Source: Paratinospora sagittata | Lineage: Eukaryota; Streptophyta; Magnoliopsida; Ranunculales; Menispermaceae | Length of the DNA: 64,000 nt | NCBI GenBank assembly: GCA_035771175.1 | Contig: CM069593.1 | Location: forward strand, 2,846,461-2,910,460 | Reading direction: 5' to 3' | Part shown: positions 48,079 through 56,990 of the stretch, piece by piece | How positions within the stretch are numbered: position 1 is the stretch's first letter | Layout of the letters: each line of letters opens with the position of its first letter | Notes under the pieces: model-generated | Told to the model about the DNA's origin: nothing | Seen by the model: the letters and a program-made list of their open reading frames with translations, nothing else | Databases searched by the model: none | Position numbers and translations under genes: made by a program

Positions 48079-49779
48079 CTATGTAACCTCACACTTGGCT
48101 TTGGATATCGTATTGTAGATTGATTCAGGTGGCTGCAGACCAGATCTTATCATCTTGTTAAGCAAAATCTCACCCTCTTGCCATTTCTCATCTTTGCAAA
48201 GAGTGGAAATAGTAACACCATAGCTAGCGATGTTTGGAACCATTCCATTCTCTACCATTTCTTTAAGCAACCTCAGGGCCCTGTAAGAATTGCCTTGTTT
48301 GGAATATCCATAAATCATTGTATTGTATATCACGTCATTAGGTTTTAGATGCTTCTCACACATCACTCTGAAAAGCTTCAATGCATCTTTCATATTACCT
48401 CCAACACACAACCCATGTATCAAGACACCAAAAGTGTAAACATCTGTTGCCAACCCAGCCTTCTCCATGGAAGAGTGCAACTCAAATGCTTTCACCATGT
48501 TGTTTGATCTAACAAAGGCATCAATGAGGATTGTATAGGTCACATTTGAAGGAGAAATTCCTCTCTCCTCCAATTCTCTTACATAATCTAGAGCCTTTTC
48601 CAAATTCCCATCTCTAGAGAAACCCGCAATGAGAATGTTATAAGTAACTAAAGACACTGGTGATCCACTTGCCTTCATCCGATCCAATGTCCTCGAGGCC
48701 TTATCGGCTTTCCCTGCTTTGAAATAACCATCAATTAAAGTGTTATAAGTGATCGAATTAGGACTTAAACCGGCCTTCTTCATTCGACGCACTAACTTCT
48801 CAGCCTCCATGGATTTTCTCTCTCGACATAGGCCACCAATTAATGCATTATATGTGACAACATTACAGGCTATTCCTCTCTCACACATTTCATCAAATAG
48901 TTCAAATGCTCTAATCAAATTCCCATCTTTACCATACTCATTAATCAATGAATTATAAGTGTACACATTTGGAGCAATCCCTCTTACCTTCATTTCCTCA
49001 TAGAGCTCAAAACCTTCCTTCTTGAGGCCTTTCTTAAGATATCCATTAATCATAGCTGTGTAAGTGAACTCATTAGCAACCAAACCCAATACACCCATCT
49101 TAGAAAACAACTTTTTTGCCTCTTCAATGTTGCCAATTTTACAGCACCCATCAATCAAAGTAGTGTACACAACAACATTAAGAGACCAACCCATATCCTC
49201 CATTTGAGACAAAAATTTGAACCCTTTTGCTAAATCACCAAATTGACAACAACCCTTTATCATAATTCCAAAACTATACCCGTCTAATTCAACCATACAC
49301 TCTTTCTCCTCAAAAACCCACAAAGCCTTTTCAAATAAATTGGATTTTAGAAGAAGACTTAAAAGACTATTGAAAACGTTTGATCTTAGTACAAGACCAA
49401 GATTGATCATTTCTTCTAAATAAAAGAGGGCTTCCTCAGGCATTTGAGATTGAACATGAGCACTAATAATTGCTTCATATAGAACAACTAGATTGGATGA
49501 ATTAGAATTTAAATGCAGCTTTATTAGATGCTGGAGAAGCTCTGAGGAAGTGAAGGATATGGTGAAAAGTCTACCGGAAAGTAGCTGTAGAAGAAGAGAT
49601 TGGGCTTCTGCTAACATGTTGGAGGAGAGGAGGAGATGAAGTATAGAGGTTGCAGATTCATGGGTATGTTGGAAGCCTTGGAGAATTGTAGAGTTGAAGA
49701 TTGAAAGGGCTTTAAGAGGTGGGTTTTTCACCATTTTCTGTACGAGAAGGAGAGCTTGGCGAGTCTGCAACTGTGACAT
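48079..49779 (-). CDS. P-class pentatricopeptide repeat protein, copy B (ABO8/At4g11690-like)
   Basis: Intact 566-residue single-exon frame, about 98% identical in protein to copy A. Differences that I read include D/G in the MINL(D/G)LV segment, Q-G/E-C in EEK, T/M and F/S in the ED(T/M)GW segment, Q/K and N/K in the next unit, and F/V in HGLC(F/V)GGN; most lie on PPR helix surfaces. Both frames remain free of stops, so both copies may be functional or the duplication is young. Unlike copy A, this gene keeps a direct upstream region without the LINE, so it is the better candidate for the normally regulated gene. The likely role is mitochondrial RNA processing, inferred from the family. Confidence 0.9.
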   Translation of the reverse strand: MSQLQTRQALLLVQKMVKNPPLKALSIFNSTILQGFQHTHESATSILHLLLSSNMLAEAQSLLLQLLSGRLFTISFTSSELLQHLIKLHLNSNSSNLVVLYEAIISAHVQSQMPEEALFYLEEMINLGLVLRSNVFNSLLSLLLKSNLFEKALWVFEEKECMVELDGYSFGIMIKGCCQFGDLAKGFKFLSQMEDMGWSLNVVVYTTLIDGCCKIGNIEEAKKLFSKMGVLGLVANEFTYTAMINGYLKKGLKKEGFELYEEMKVRGIAPNVYTYNSLINEYGKDGNLIRAFELFDEMCERGIACNVVTYNALIGGLCRERKSMEAEKLVRRMKKAGLSPNSITYNTLIDGYFKAGKADKASRTLDRMKASGSPVSLVTYNILIAGFSRDGNLEKALDYVRELEERGISPSNVTYTILIDAFVRSNNMVKAFELHSSMEKAGLATDVYTFGVLIHGLCVGGNMKDALKLFRVMCEKHLKPNDVIYNTMIYGYSKQGNSYRALRLLKEMVENGMVPNIASYGVTISTLCKDEKWQEGEILLNKMIRSGLQPPESIYNTISKAKCEVT

Positions 49780-50084
49780 TTTCCCCTTGTATTACTTTTC
49801 TTCCTTAAAAAAATAAAACAAGGTTCCTGTGCAATTCTGAGAACTAATTATGGATATCAAGTGTTTCTAATGAAGTGAATTGTAAAATAGGTGCTTTAGA
49901 GATAATTAGTCTCTTCAATCGTAATAACTTGAACTTGTTACGTGATTCTCTCTTTTGTATCATGCATATACTATATATAAGAAAAGAATAATTACTTTGT
50001 TTGGACTCTTTTTCAGTTTTAAGAATTTTTTTTTTCTGTTTTTTTTGTTATGAGTAATAATTTTTGCCCGGCTCTTGTCCTTCA
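49780..50084. promoter_or_regulatory. Upstream region of PPR copy B (empty LINE site)
   Basis: It corresponds to 32813-32868 plus 35021-35255 in copy A and lacks the LINE. At the site it reads GGTTCCTGTGCAATTCTGAG, with a small local difference from copy A. It also represents the 3' flank of the following metallothionein, shortened relative to copy A. Confidence 0.6.
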
Positions 50085-50485
50085 CTAGCAGTTGCAAGGG
50101 TCACAGGTGCAGTTCGATCCACATTTGCACCCTTCATTCTCGCCTCTGCAATAATCCAATTTGTTTTCTTATATGTCAAATCATCTTAATATCTTATACA
50201 TAATAAATCAAAACTTCCATGCATTTAAAGAATTTAGAATATAAGATTAATTAAGACGTACCCTTTCTGATTATTGACCTCAGGAGTGCATCTGCAAAAC
50301 CATCACAACCCCAACAAAAAAAAACATGATTAGAAAAACAAAATAGTATGGCAAGAAATTAAAATATATGTGATGATGGGCAAGCTTGACGAATTAAAAA
50401 TAAAATATGAATTTCATGGCTACCCTCCACATCCGGCGTCGCAGATGGAACTAGACCCACAAACAGCACAGTCGCTGCAAGACAT
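50085..50485 (-). CDS. Short-linker metallothionein copy B, with two cysteines lost
   Basis: Exons 50485-50424, 50291-50262 and 50145-50085 have the same structure and length as the copy A gene (50 residues). The N-terminal cluster reads MSCSDCAVCGSSSICDAGC and then GGC. Cys4 and Cys13 of copy A are both Ser here, leaving 6 of 8 N-terminal cysteines. The linker has D to N. The C-terminal cluster is unchanged. Splice sites and the frame remain intact, so it is not an obvious pseudogene, but metal binding by the N-terminal half is probably weakened (inference). Confidence 0.82.
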
Positions 50486-50552
50486 TTTTGGTATATAATT
50501 CTTAATTAGTCGTGTTGATCTTGATGCAATTAACCATCAATATTTTTTGCTA

Positions 50553-50596
50553 TATTTATAGAGCATTCAACTTCTTATCCACCGTACACTTGTCAA
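50553..50596 (-). promoter_or_regulatory. TATA box and GTAC motif of the short metallothionein (copy B)
   Basis: TATTTATAG at about 50554-50562 and CCACCGTACACTTGTC just upstream are conserved with copy A. Confidence 0.5.
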
Positions 50597-51390
50597 CATC
50601 TCGTGCCCTCTTGCAATGGTGTTTGAATTCACCATCTGGACCGGTTCAACCAATGCGTTCTCCACCACCACATTGCTTTCACGCAAGCCCAATCTATGTA
50701 ATAAAACTAATAAAATGGGCTTTTCTAGTTTCGTCTATATTGATTTAATATTAATTTGGGCATGAATTATGCCAACCGCCCTTGTAATTGTCAAACAATA
50801 TAATATAATCAAGGGTCCGACTATTTTTATTTCTTGAAACGACGAGATAAATATTAAAGCGAAGCCAACTTTCGAGCCTCCAAGCCGACTAACTGTATCG
50901 GTTTATAAATTAGTGGAATCCGAACTTGAATAGGTTCGAGCAAGCCGAGCCAATTCGAGTTTACATTATGCCAATATAATCAGTACGGAGCAGACGAAGA
51001 CCATCGTCTGGCGGATCCCATGTCCCCCAAACTATTATCACAGATTGATTCTCATATCGATGTTCTCCCATTTAAACTAAAAAGTTAATTTGTTTCAGAC
51101 ACAGGAATAGATCATAAGATGCATCGAAGCGTAGGTTCTTTCATTCAACTTTTGAGTTCTACAAAACATATATAGACTTGGAACCACAAAACTTGAAATC
51201 TTCAAATTACATATTTATTTGTTACATAAGATGGTAGCCAAGCTAATATCTACTACGTGCGTACTAAGCACAAGTGACACACAACCATAACAAACTTAAT
51301 TATATTCCTAAAGCCTAAGGCATATATGCATCTACGCTCACTTCTATGTTCCAAGCTCTGTTTATTCTTTAATTAAACTCCGATCATCGA
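50597..51390. other. Intergenic DNA between copy B metallothioneins
   Basis: No gene supported. At about 50818 the sequence jumps from the counterpart of 36456 to that of 37840, marking the 1.4-kb size difference from copy A. Confidence 0.6.
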
Positions 51391-51966
51391 TCACTCGCAC
51401 ATGCAAGGGTTGCAAGTGCAAGGGTTGCATGCGCACGCATTTCCGGACTCGCAGCCTTCCTTCCCTTCACCAACCCCCATCTCCGACACTTGTATGATCC
51501 TGTCAATTAATAAACCAACTAATTATTAATGCAGTTTTAACACTAATCAAAACAAAATGATCAATTACGTAGACATCAATATTTTCTTGGGTAAAATTAA
51601 TTACAATTAGCAGATCAATTAATATACATACGATTTCTTAGGTGTAACCCCATCAACAATGGTGATCTGGGTGGCGCTCGTCTCGCCGGAGTTGCCCATA
51701 TCAGGGTCCATCTTGCATCTGCATGCAGCAACCAATTATAACTAAGCATCAACAATTAAAAGATCACATCATTTCATTTAAGCCCAATCAAAATTAAAAA
51801 AACTAGATCTAAAATCAGATTAATTAGGGAAGTCAGTTTGAGAGAAATATATGTATATATATATATATAAGTGGGTTAATTAGGCCGCATAATTGAAAAC
51901 TTACCCTCCACAGCCGTTGCCGCACTTGCAGCCAGTACCACAACCAGTAGCTCCGCAGCAAGACAT
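51391..51966 (-). CDS. Variant type 2 metallothionein, 85 residues (copy B)
   Basis: Exons 51966-51905, 51718-51632 and 51499-51391. It has the same architecture as the copy A variant, with changes S to N in the first cluster (CKCGNGC), Y to D in the otherwise near-invariant CKMYPD (here CKMDPD), and a C-terminus reading CACNPCTCNPCMCE instead of [14 protein letters not shown]. The cysteines are conserved between the two copies, but the final Lys is Glu. The frame and splice sites are intact. The Tyr-to-Asp change and the altered terminus suggest relaxed constraint in copy B. Confidence 0.85.
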
Positions 51967-52063
51967 TTTTTTTTTCACTCCCTCTCTCTTTTCTCTGTGA
52001 AAGCAAAGCAGAAGACTTGGATGGGAGTAGTGAAGTAAAGTAATAATAGCCATTAGTGTCGCT

Positions 52064-52120
52064 CATTTATAATGGAGATGAGGAGAGATAAGGGTTGTTA
52101 TGCACCGTACGCGTGCCCTA
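52064..52120 (-). promoter_or_regulatory. TATA-like box and CCGTACGCGTGCCC motif (copy B)
   Basis: CATTTATAATGG near 52064-52075 replaces the TATTTATAA of copy A, a weaker TATA. The upstream motif is CACCGTACGCGTGCCCTA, one base different from copy A. Confidence 0.5.
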
Positions 52121-52493
52121 ATATGTAGCTGGCTAGTTTTGATATCTTATTTTTTTAAACTTCCTGTCATCCATATCCACTATTGCGATGTCAAATAGAT
52201 ATTTTTGTTTCTTAATTTCTTTCACCCATCTGTTAAGTAAAAGGAACTTTAAACAAAAAATTTCAATTGTGCACTTGGGGGCAAAAGATGGTTAATTACA
52301 TTTTATTTATTCTTCTTCCACACGTCAATACCTTACTAAATTTCGACATGTCAATAAATGAAGTTTATATTCATTAATTAATTCAACAGATCAATCACCA
52401 TCCAATAATTTACCTACGGCCATTAGGCTCTTTTATGTGTTACAGCCACGTTACCTACAAAAAAAATGTCATTAAATTTGATACTACAGTGAT
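52121..52493. other. End of copy B, upstream of the variant metallothionein
   Basis: Homologous to 39198-39537 of copy A, with an extra segment near 52250-52300. No gene. Confidence 0.55.
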
Positions 52494-54215
52494 ACCAAGG
52501 GATATCGGAGTTGCCTGATCAGTATCAATTATCGAAGGGTCATCGTCCACTATATACCAACCTTATGACAAACTAAATCTTCAGTATCAAGCAGCCAAAA
52601 AGAAAGACCACAGATCGGTATACCGACCTGTAGTGATCTCCGACTTCGGGACGGATGACGACGGAATCCCCGATCGAATAGAAATAGGGAATGATCTATT
52701 GCGTCAAGTTCGGGATTCACTTCTAGTCCGACTCTGATAAAGCCAGATACTCTACCAGTTCGACTAAGAGAATGATAAGTCATCCAGATCTCATGAGAAT
52801 CAAATCAAATCCTATCATGAATCAAATATGCTCTCCTAGCACGAGTTAGATTCTTAATTCTACAACAACACCACGACAAGGCCAAAAACCTCAAGCCTTT
52901 TCTATAAAATGTCCTGAACTTCTAAGGGAAAGATAAGCAACTCTAAGTTATTCTCGACTAAGTTCAGTAATACGCAGTTCTGAACTAACTTAGGCATCAG
53001 AGAGTCTTTGACCGACGCTACACCGGTGTTCCTCACGATAACCTATTCTCTCTTGTTTTCTCTCTCTCTCAGATCACCAACCTCCGGCGATTTTCCCAAC
53101 ACCCCGCTGAGTTCCAGATCAACATCTTCCCTCAATCTCATCGTCTATTGGTGTTGGTTAAATCTTGTACCAATATTTGGCGCCGTCTGTGGGGATCGAC
53201 ATTGCGAGTCAAGAACAGCTCTGCCGCCATGAGTCAAAAGGCAGAAATATCAATAAAGGTGGAGCCTAGCGTCACCCCAAAAACAAAGGGGAAGACCACC
53301 GAAGAAGCAGTCAAAGAATTCTGCGCAGAAATCAAGGTTGGCTGCTATAGAGAAGAACCTTGAAAAAATGACTCAAAATGTTCTGGAGCTGCAACGGATG
53401 TTGAAGGGAGTACTCCCCCTACAACTACTTCATATTCACCTACCACGTCCAAGTCCTCGGCCTCAGAGCATGGAGAAGAGTAAGTGCTGAAGTGCGACCT
53501 CGAAGAAGAGGTCAGTGCCGGGAAAACCCCCTCCTAGTCGTAAGTCCTTGTCTACTAAAGACTTACATCATTCACTTAACGCCAAGAGAAGTCACAGCTC
53601 GGTATTCTCACGGATCAGGTCAGCTCTTCAGAGATCAACAAAGTCACACAGGTCGGTATCCGAGAAAGGAACTATGCCAGGAAAACCTAATCCAGAGAGA
53701 TCGGTATTGAGAAGGCCGAGCGGGTCGGAACGCTCTGAAACTGCTAAGTCTGCAACTCAGCACTATCACGAGTACAAATAGCTCCATTCTCCTTTTATTG
53801 AGGATATACTCCTGATGCCGCTTCCAAAAAACGTCAAGATCGCATATGTCATGACGTACAAAGGGAAGGTAGACCTCAGAAAGCACATTGAGAACTACAA
53901 GTCCTAGATGAAATTCAAGGGCTACGACGATGCTACTATGTGCAAGTGCTTCCAGATCTCCCTTAGCGGACCTGTTCGAAAGTGGTACCGAAAACTTAAA
54001 ATCGGCTCTATATGTTCTTTTGGACACTTGGCTCACATGTTCATGAACCACTTTGCTGGAAAGAAGGAAAAGGAAAAACCTGTGAACAGTTTGCTCGGCG
54101 TACCTCTATCGCTTCGACGATGTATGAGTCGACGTAGATGATTGTGACGATAAAACGACAATCACCGCCTTCCTCGCAGGATGGAGACCAGGAAAGTTTC
54201 AATACTTCATCTATG
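52494..54215 (+). mobile_element. Truncated Ty3/gypsy-like LTR retroelement: LTR part, PBS, degenerate gag
   Basis: 52496-53180 is homologous to the LTR remnant at 44475-45170 and ends at the PBS-like TTTGGCGCCGTCTGTGGGGA, typical of plant gypsy-type elements. A gag-like reading begins at 53229 (MSQKAEISIKVEPS). After several frame breaks it reaches a Retrotrans_gag core at 53908-54200 (KFKGYDDATMCKCFQISLSG, then WYRKL, MFMNHFAG, and in another frame FLAGWRPGKFQYF). No protease, RT or integrase is present, and the 5' part of the LTR is missing at the junction with copy B. Confidence 0.75.
53229..54200 (+). pseudogene. Degenerate gag of the LTR retroelement
   Basis: The gag frame is interrupted by stops and frameshifts (for example TAG after HYHEYK near 53779 and another before MKFKGYDD at 53906). 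The alpha-helical Retrotrans_gag region is recognisable from the G-[FY]-x-D-A-x-x-C-x-x-F pattern followed by a W-[YF]-x-K-L segment. No zinc knuckle follows. Confidence 0.7.
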
Positions 54216-54870
54216 CCCCTCACATATGGAATTTGCGTATTCCTTCCTAGGTGAAGGTTTTTGAGTGGTTACTGACACATAAAAGATTAACACGGGCGAT
54301 ATATATGTTACAAAAACACTTTCCCTTTATTTGTTTGATGAGGAAAACCTAGATCATTTGTTCTTCTTTGGCCTAGTAACAAGATATATGTGAGCAAAAT
54401 GGCCTCCTTTTTCGATTGAAAAAGTTCAAGTGCCTAGGAATTGTGAGGAAGGGATGACAACACTTCTTGAAGTTCATCATCCTCTATGATTGAAAAAGTT
54501 GGATTGATGGCGTCGTTGGCAACTATATAGTCTCTTTGGACTGAAAGAAACATAAGAGTATTTCAAAATTTGCAAAAAGAAGAATCTAGGGTGTGGGATG
54601 ATATTAGATTGTTAGCTAGCCTCTCATTGCGCAAATGGATACTCTATAATACAATGGTAGAAGGAATGGGCAGCTTGTGTTGTAACTATTTGTAAAAAGA
54701 TCGATATACATGAGTAGCTTAAATTCCAGGTTTTAAGCTGTTGAAGTGTAGTTTGCTCTGTCTGTGAGTTGAGCATCTCTTGTGCTTGGCGTTGGTTTGT
54801 AAGTAATTTTTACTTCATACATATATATTTACTTTGTACGTACATATTGTTTCTCTCCTAAAAAAAAGAA
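54216..54870 (+). pseudogene. Decayed LINE 3' fragment (zf-RVT end and 3' UTR)
   Basis: Shifting plus-strand frames give EGFEWLLTHKRLTRA, then RKTWIICSSLA, then WTERNIRVFQN and WDDIRLLASL. This is the order of the zf-RVT domain and the following tryptophan-rich segment in plant LINE ORF2. The tail runs to a short A-rich end (CTCCTAAAAAAAAG near 54858-54870). It directly abuts the gag fragment, so one element probably inserted into or recombined with the other. It is much more decayed than the LINE at 32.9 kb and lacks an RNase H. Confidence 0.6.
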
Positions 54871-55214
54871 GATAATATATTGTTTTAAATCACATATTGC
54901 TTGGCACTATACAATTGTAATTTTAAATACTAGACATCGAACTATATTTTTATGCAATTTATTGTTTTGTATATTTAAAAGGTATTTTCAATCACGAAAG
55001 TAATATTGGTATTTTATGAATTTTCAAAATTAAAGTATTTTGAAAATAATTATGCACGAGTCAATATTCACTTTTATTTGAAAATCACACATTTTTTATA
55101 TCGTCCTTAAAAAATATTAAATCGCCTAATCATTTCTTATATTATAAGCTCAAGTTTATTAATTCTTTAAAATGAGAATTTCATTAAAAAATTAAAAATA
55201 AAACATAAGAGCTT
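54871..55214. other. AT-rich intergenic DNA, nothing identified
   Basis: No gene, RNA or repeat supported. Confidence 0.5.
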
Positions 55215-55287
55215 CGCTCACCTTGGGGCTCAAACCCACGACCACAAAGTTAAGAGCCTTGTGCTCTATGGACTGAGGTAGACGGGC
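55215..55287 (-). pseudogene. tRNA-Lys(CTT)-like sequence, probably a pseudogene
   Basis: The minus strand reads GCCCGTCTACCTCAG at its 5' end, an anticodon loop CTCTTAA (anticodon CTT), a T-arm GTGGGTTTGAGCCCC and an acceptor end GGTGAGC plus G. It is 73 nt and follows plant tRNA-Lys(CTT) closely. Defects: the invariant D-loop GG is CC, the acceptor stem has a C-A mismatch at pair 3-70, the T-loop has TTTGAG for TTCGAG, and a T-stem mismatch (CCCCA/AGG region) is likely. These argue for a dead copy, or the head of a tRNA-derived SINE, rather than a working gene. Confidence 0.65.
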
Positions 55288-55541
55288 TAATGTTTAACGC
55301 AGTAACTTCTGTTAAAAAATCCCATAAATTTGCAAAAAACTGAAAAAGAGTTTCAATTTGCCTAAATTATTTGCAATGCTTCATTAGATTTAGATAGATA
55401 CCACTGATGAAACATCGGAGACATTAACAGCACCATACATAACAACATATATCATATAAAACCACATTAATTAGATAGATAGATCTCTCATGCTCTCATC
55501 ATCTTCTTCCTCTCTTCCGTTAATATCCATATATTTGATGA

Positions 55542-56029
55542 TCATTTGCAGGTGCAAGGGTTGCAGGTGCAGTTGTCTCCGCACTTGCAGCCGTGCTCCG
55601 CTCCCTCGCCCATCTCAACCGACCCTTCTTCGTAATATCTGTAAAATTAAGTTCAAAACCCATAAATTACAATCAAATTAAAAGATGATGATGTCCAATA
55701 ATTTATAACATTCTCTTAAAAAAAATAAAGAAACTTGATTAATTAATTAGCACAATACACATACGCCTTCTTAGGTGCCAATCCGTCAACAATCATGATC
55801 TGGGTAGTGCTCTTTTCTCCAGAGTAGCCCAAATCCGGGTACATCTTGCATCTGCATTAGACCCAAATCACCAAAAAAAAACAAAAAAAAAAAAGATGAT
55901 CCATATATAATTATACAAATATAAATTTAAGTGATAGATATAAGATAGGGACAGGTTTATATACCCTCCACAGCCAGTGCCACACTTGCAGCCAGAACCG
56001 CAACCACAGTTACCACCGCAGCAAGACAT
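55542..56029 (-). CDS. MT2: Canonical type 2 metallothionein, 82 residues
   Basis: Exons 56029-55965, 55851-55765 and 55638-55542 (GTATGT donor in intron 2) join in frame. The N-terminus is [20 protein letters not shown], then [15 protein letters not shown] (8 Cys). The linker ends APKKAYYEEGS, and the C-terminus [16 protein letters not shown] has 6 Cys. It is most like the MT2 at 41.3 kb (same exon lengths except the last, which is 9 bp longer). It lies outside the near-identical duplicated block and is an older paralogue. Role: cytosolic Cu/Zn buffering. Confidence 0.95.
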
Positions 56030-56147
56030 TCTCACAGGTACAGAGTGAGTGAAATTAAGAGTGATTAAAAAGATCTAAGAAGAATGGGGAAAGCAAGATT
56101 GTTGTTAGTGTTGTTTGAGCGAGTTTGAAGGTTGAACCCATCACTCC

Positions 56148-56212
56148 TATTTATAAGTTAATGGAGATATAAAGGGTGAGGATTGGTGTTGGTATCCACC
56201 ACACACGTGTTG
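56148..56212 (-). promoter_or_regulatory. TATA box and diverged upstream motif of the sixth metallothionein
   Basis: TATTTATA (plus strand) at 56148-56155 lies about 120 bp before the start codon. CCACCACACACGTGTTGC near 56196-56213 aligns with the CCACCGTACRCxTGTC motif of the others but lacks GTAC and instead has ACACGTGT, a G-box-like core. Confidence 0.45.
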
Positions 56213-56990
56213 CAATCTCAACCCAATCTTGTCCTGAAAAGTTAGTCCAAACTACTCTTTTGTTCTGGTTCATCCAATCTGCGCCAATTTAATACACAAA
56301 AGTAATGCTACATTTTTTATTTTATTTTTTTCACATCCTTGAATTCTGAGACCTTTTAATCAAATTAAATAACAAACATCGAGTGCATAATTTCTAATTC
56401 AAAAGGTGAACCTTAGAAAAATAACTACGCACACCCTCTTTTATTTATAGCCTTCAAAATCACATCCCCATTTGCTTGAAAAGATCTAAAGACATTTCCA
56501 CAAATAATGAGTAGATAGTAGAAAAGAACTGTAAACATGTAAATGCTGTTATACATCAATTCACAGTACAAAAGAGGCAGCAAAAAGAAGGGAAAAATTA
56601 TTTAAGGAAAGGGTAGGACAAAACTTAATCTAATTTATTAGTTCAAATCATACACATTCTTCAAATAAGGAAAAAATTGCCTCTTCTCCTACCAAATGCA
56701 AAAGTAAAATAAGAAAGAAACAGATAACTTACATGCCCGTTTTACCGGTTCGATGAAGCACCACCAAAAGCATGTCTCGACGAAGCTACCGATCAAAGAA
56801 TCACAGCTGCCATGAACCTTAAATACCACGAAATGAGATTGAACCATCAGATCTCGAAGGCTCGTGACCTTGTGAACTCTGAACATACCTATCAAACTAT
56901 ATATTGCTACTAAAGCTATGAAGAATGACTCCGTTGTTTATGGACCAAAAAGGACTAGTAAGGATAAGCCCCCTCTATTGCTGCAGGAGC
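56213..56990. other. Intergenic region upstream of MT2 and downstream of OBGM
   Basis: No gene supported. The right end is the 3' flank of OBGM. An open frame at 56689-56895 on the minus strand shows no motif and is probably 3' UTR. Confidence 0.45.

Larger units (their letters stand above)
46693..52493. repeat. Segmental duplication, copy B
   Basis: Near-identical to parts of 29730-39537. The left junction shares only ATCCAG with the copy A flank, a microhomology. The right junction passes from metallothionein upstream DNA (TTTGATACTACAGTGA) straight into retroelement LTR sequence at about 52494. Copy B lacks the LINE and two blocks present in copy A, and contains the DNA of two of copy A's three metallothionein genes. 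Confidence 0.85.
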
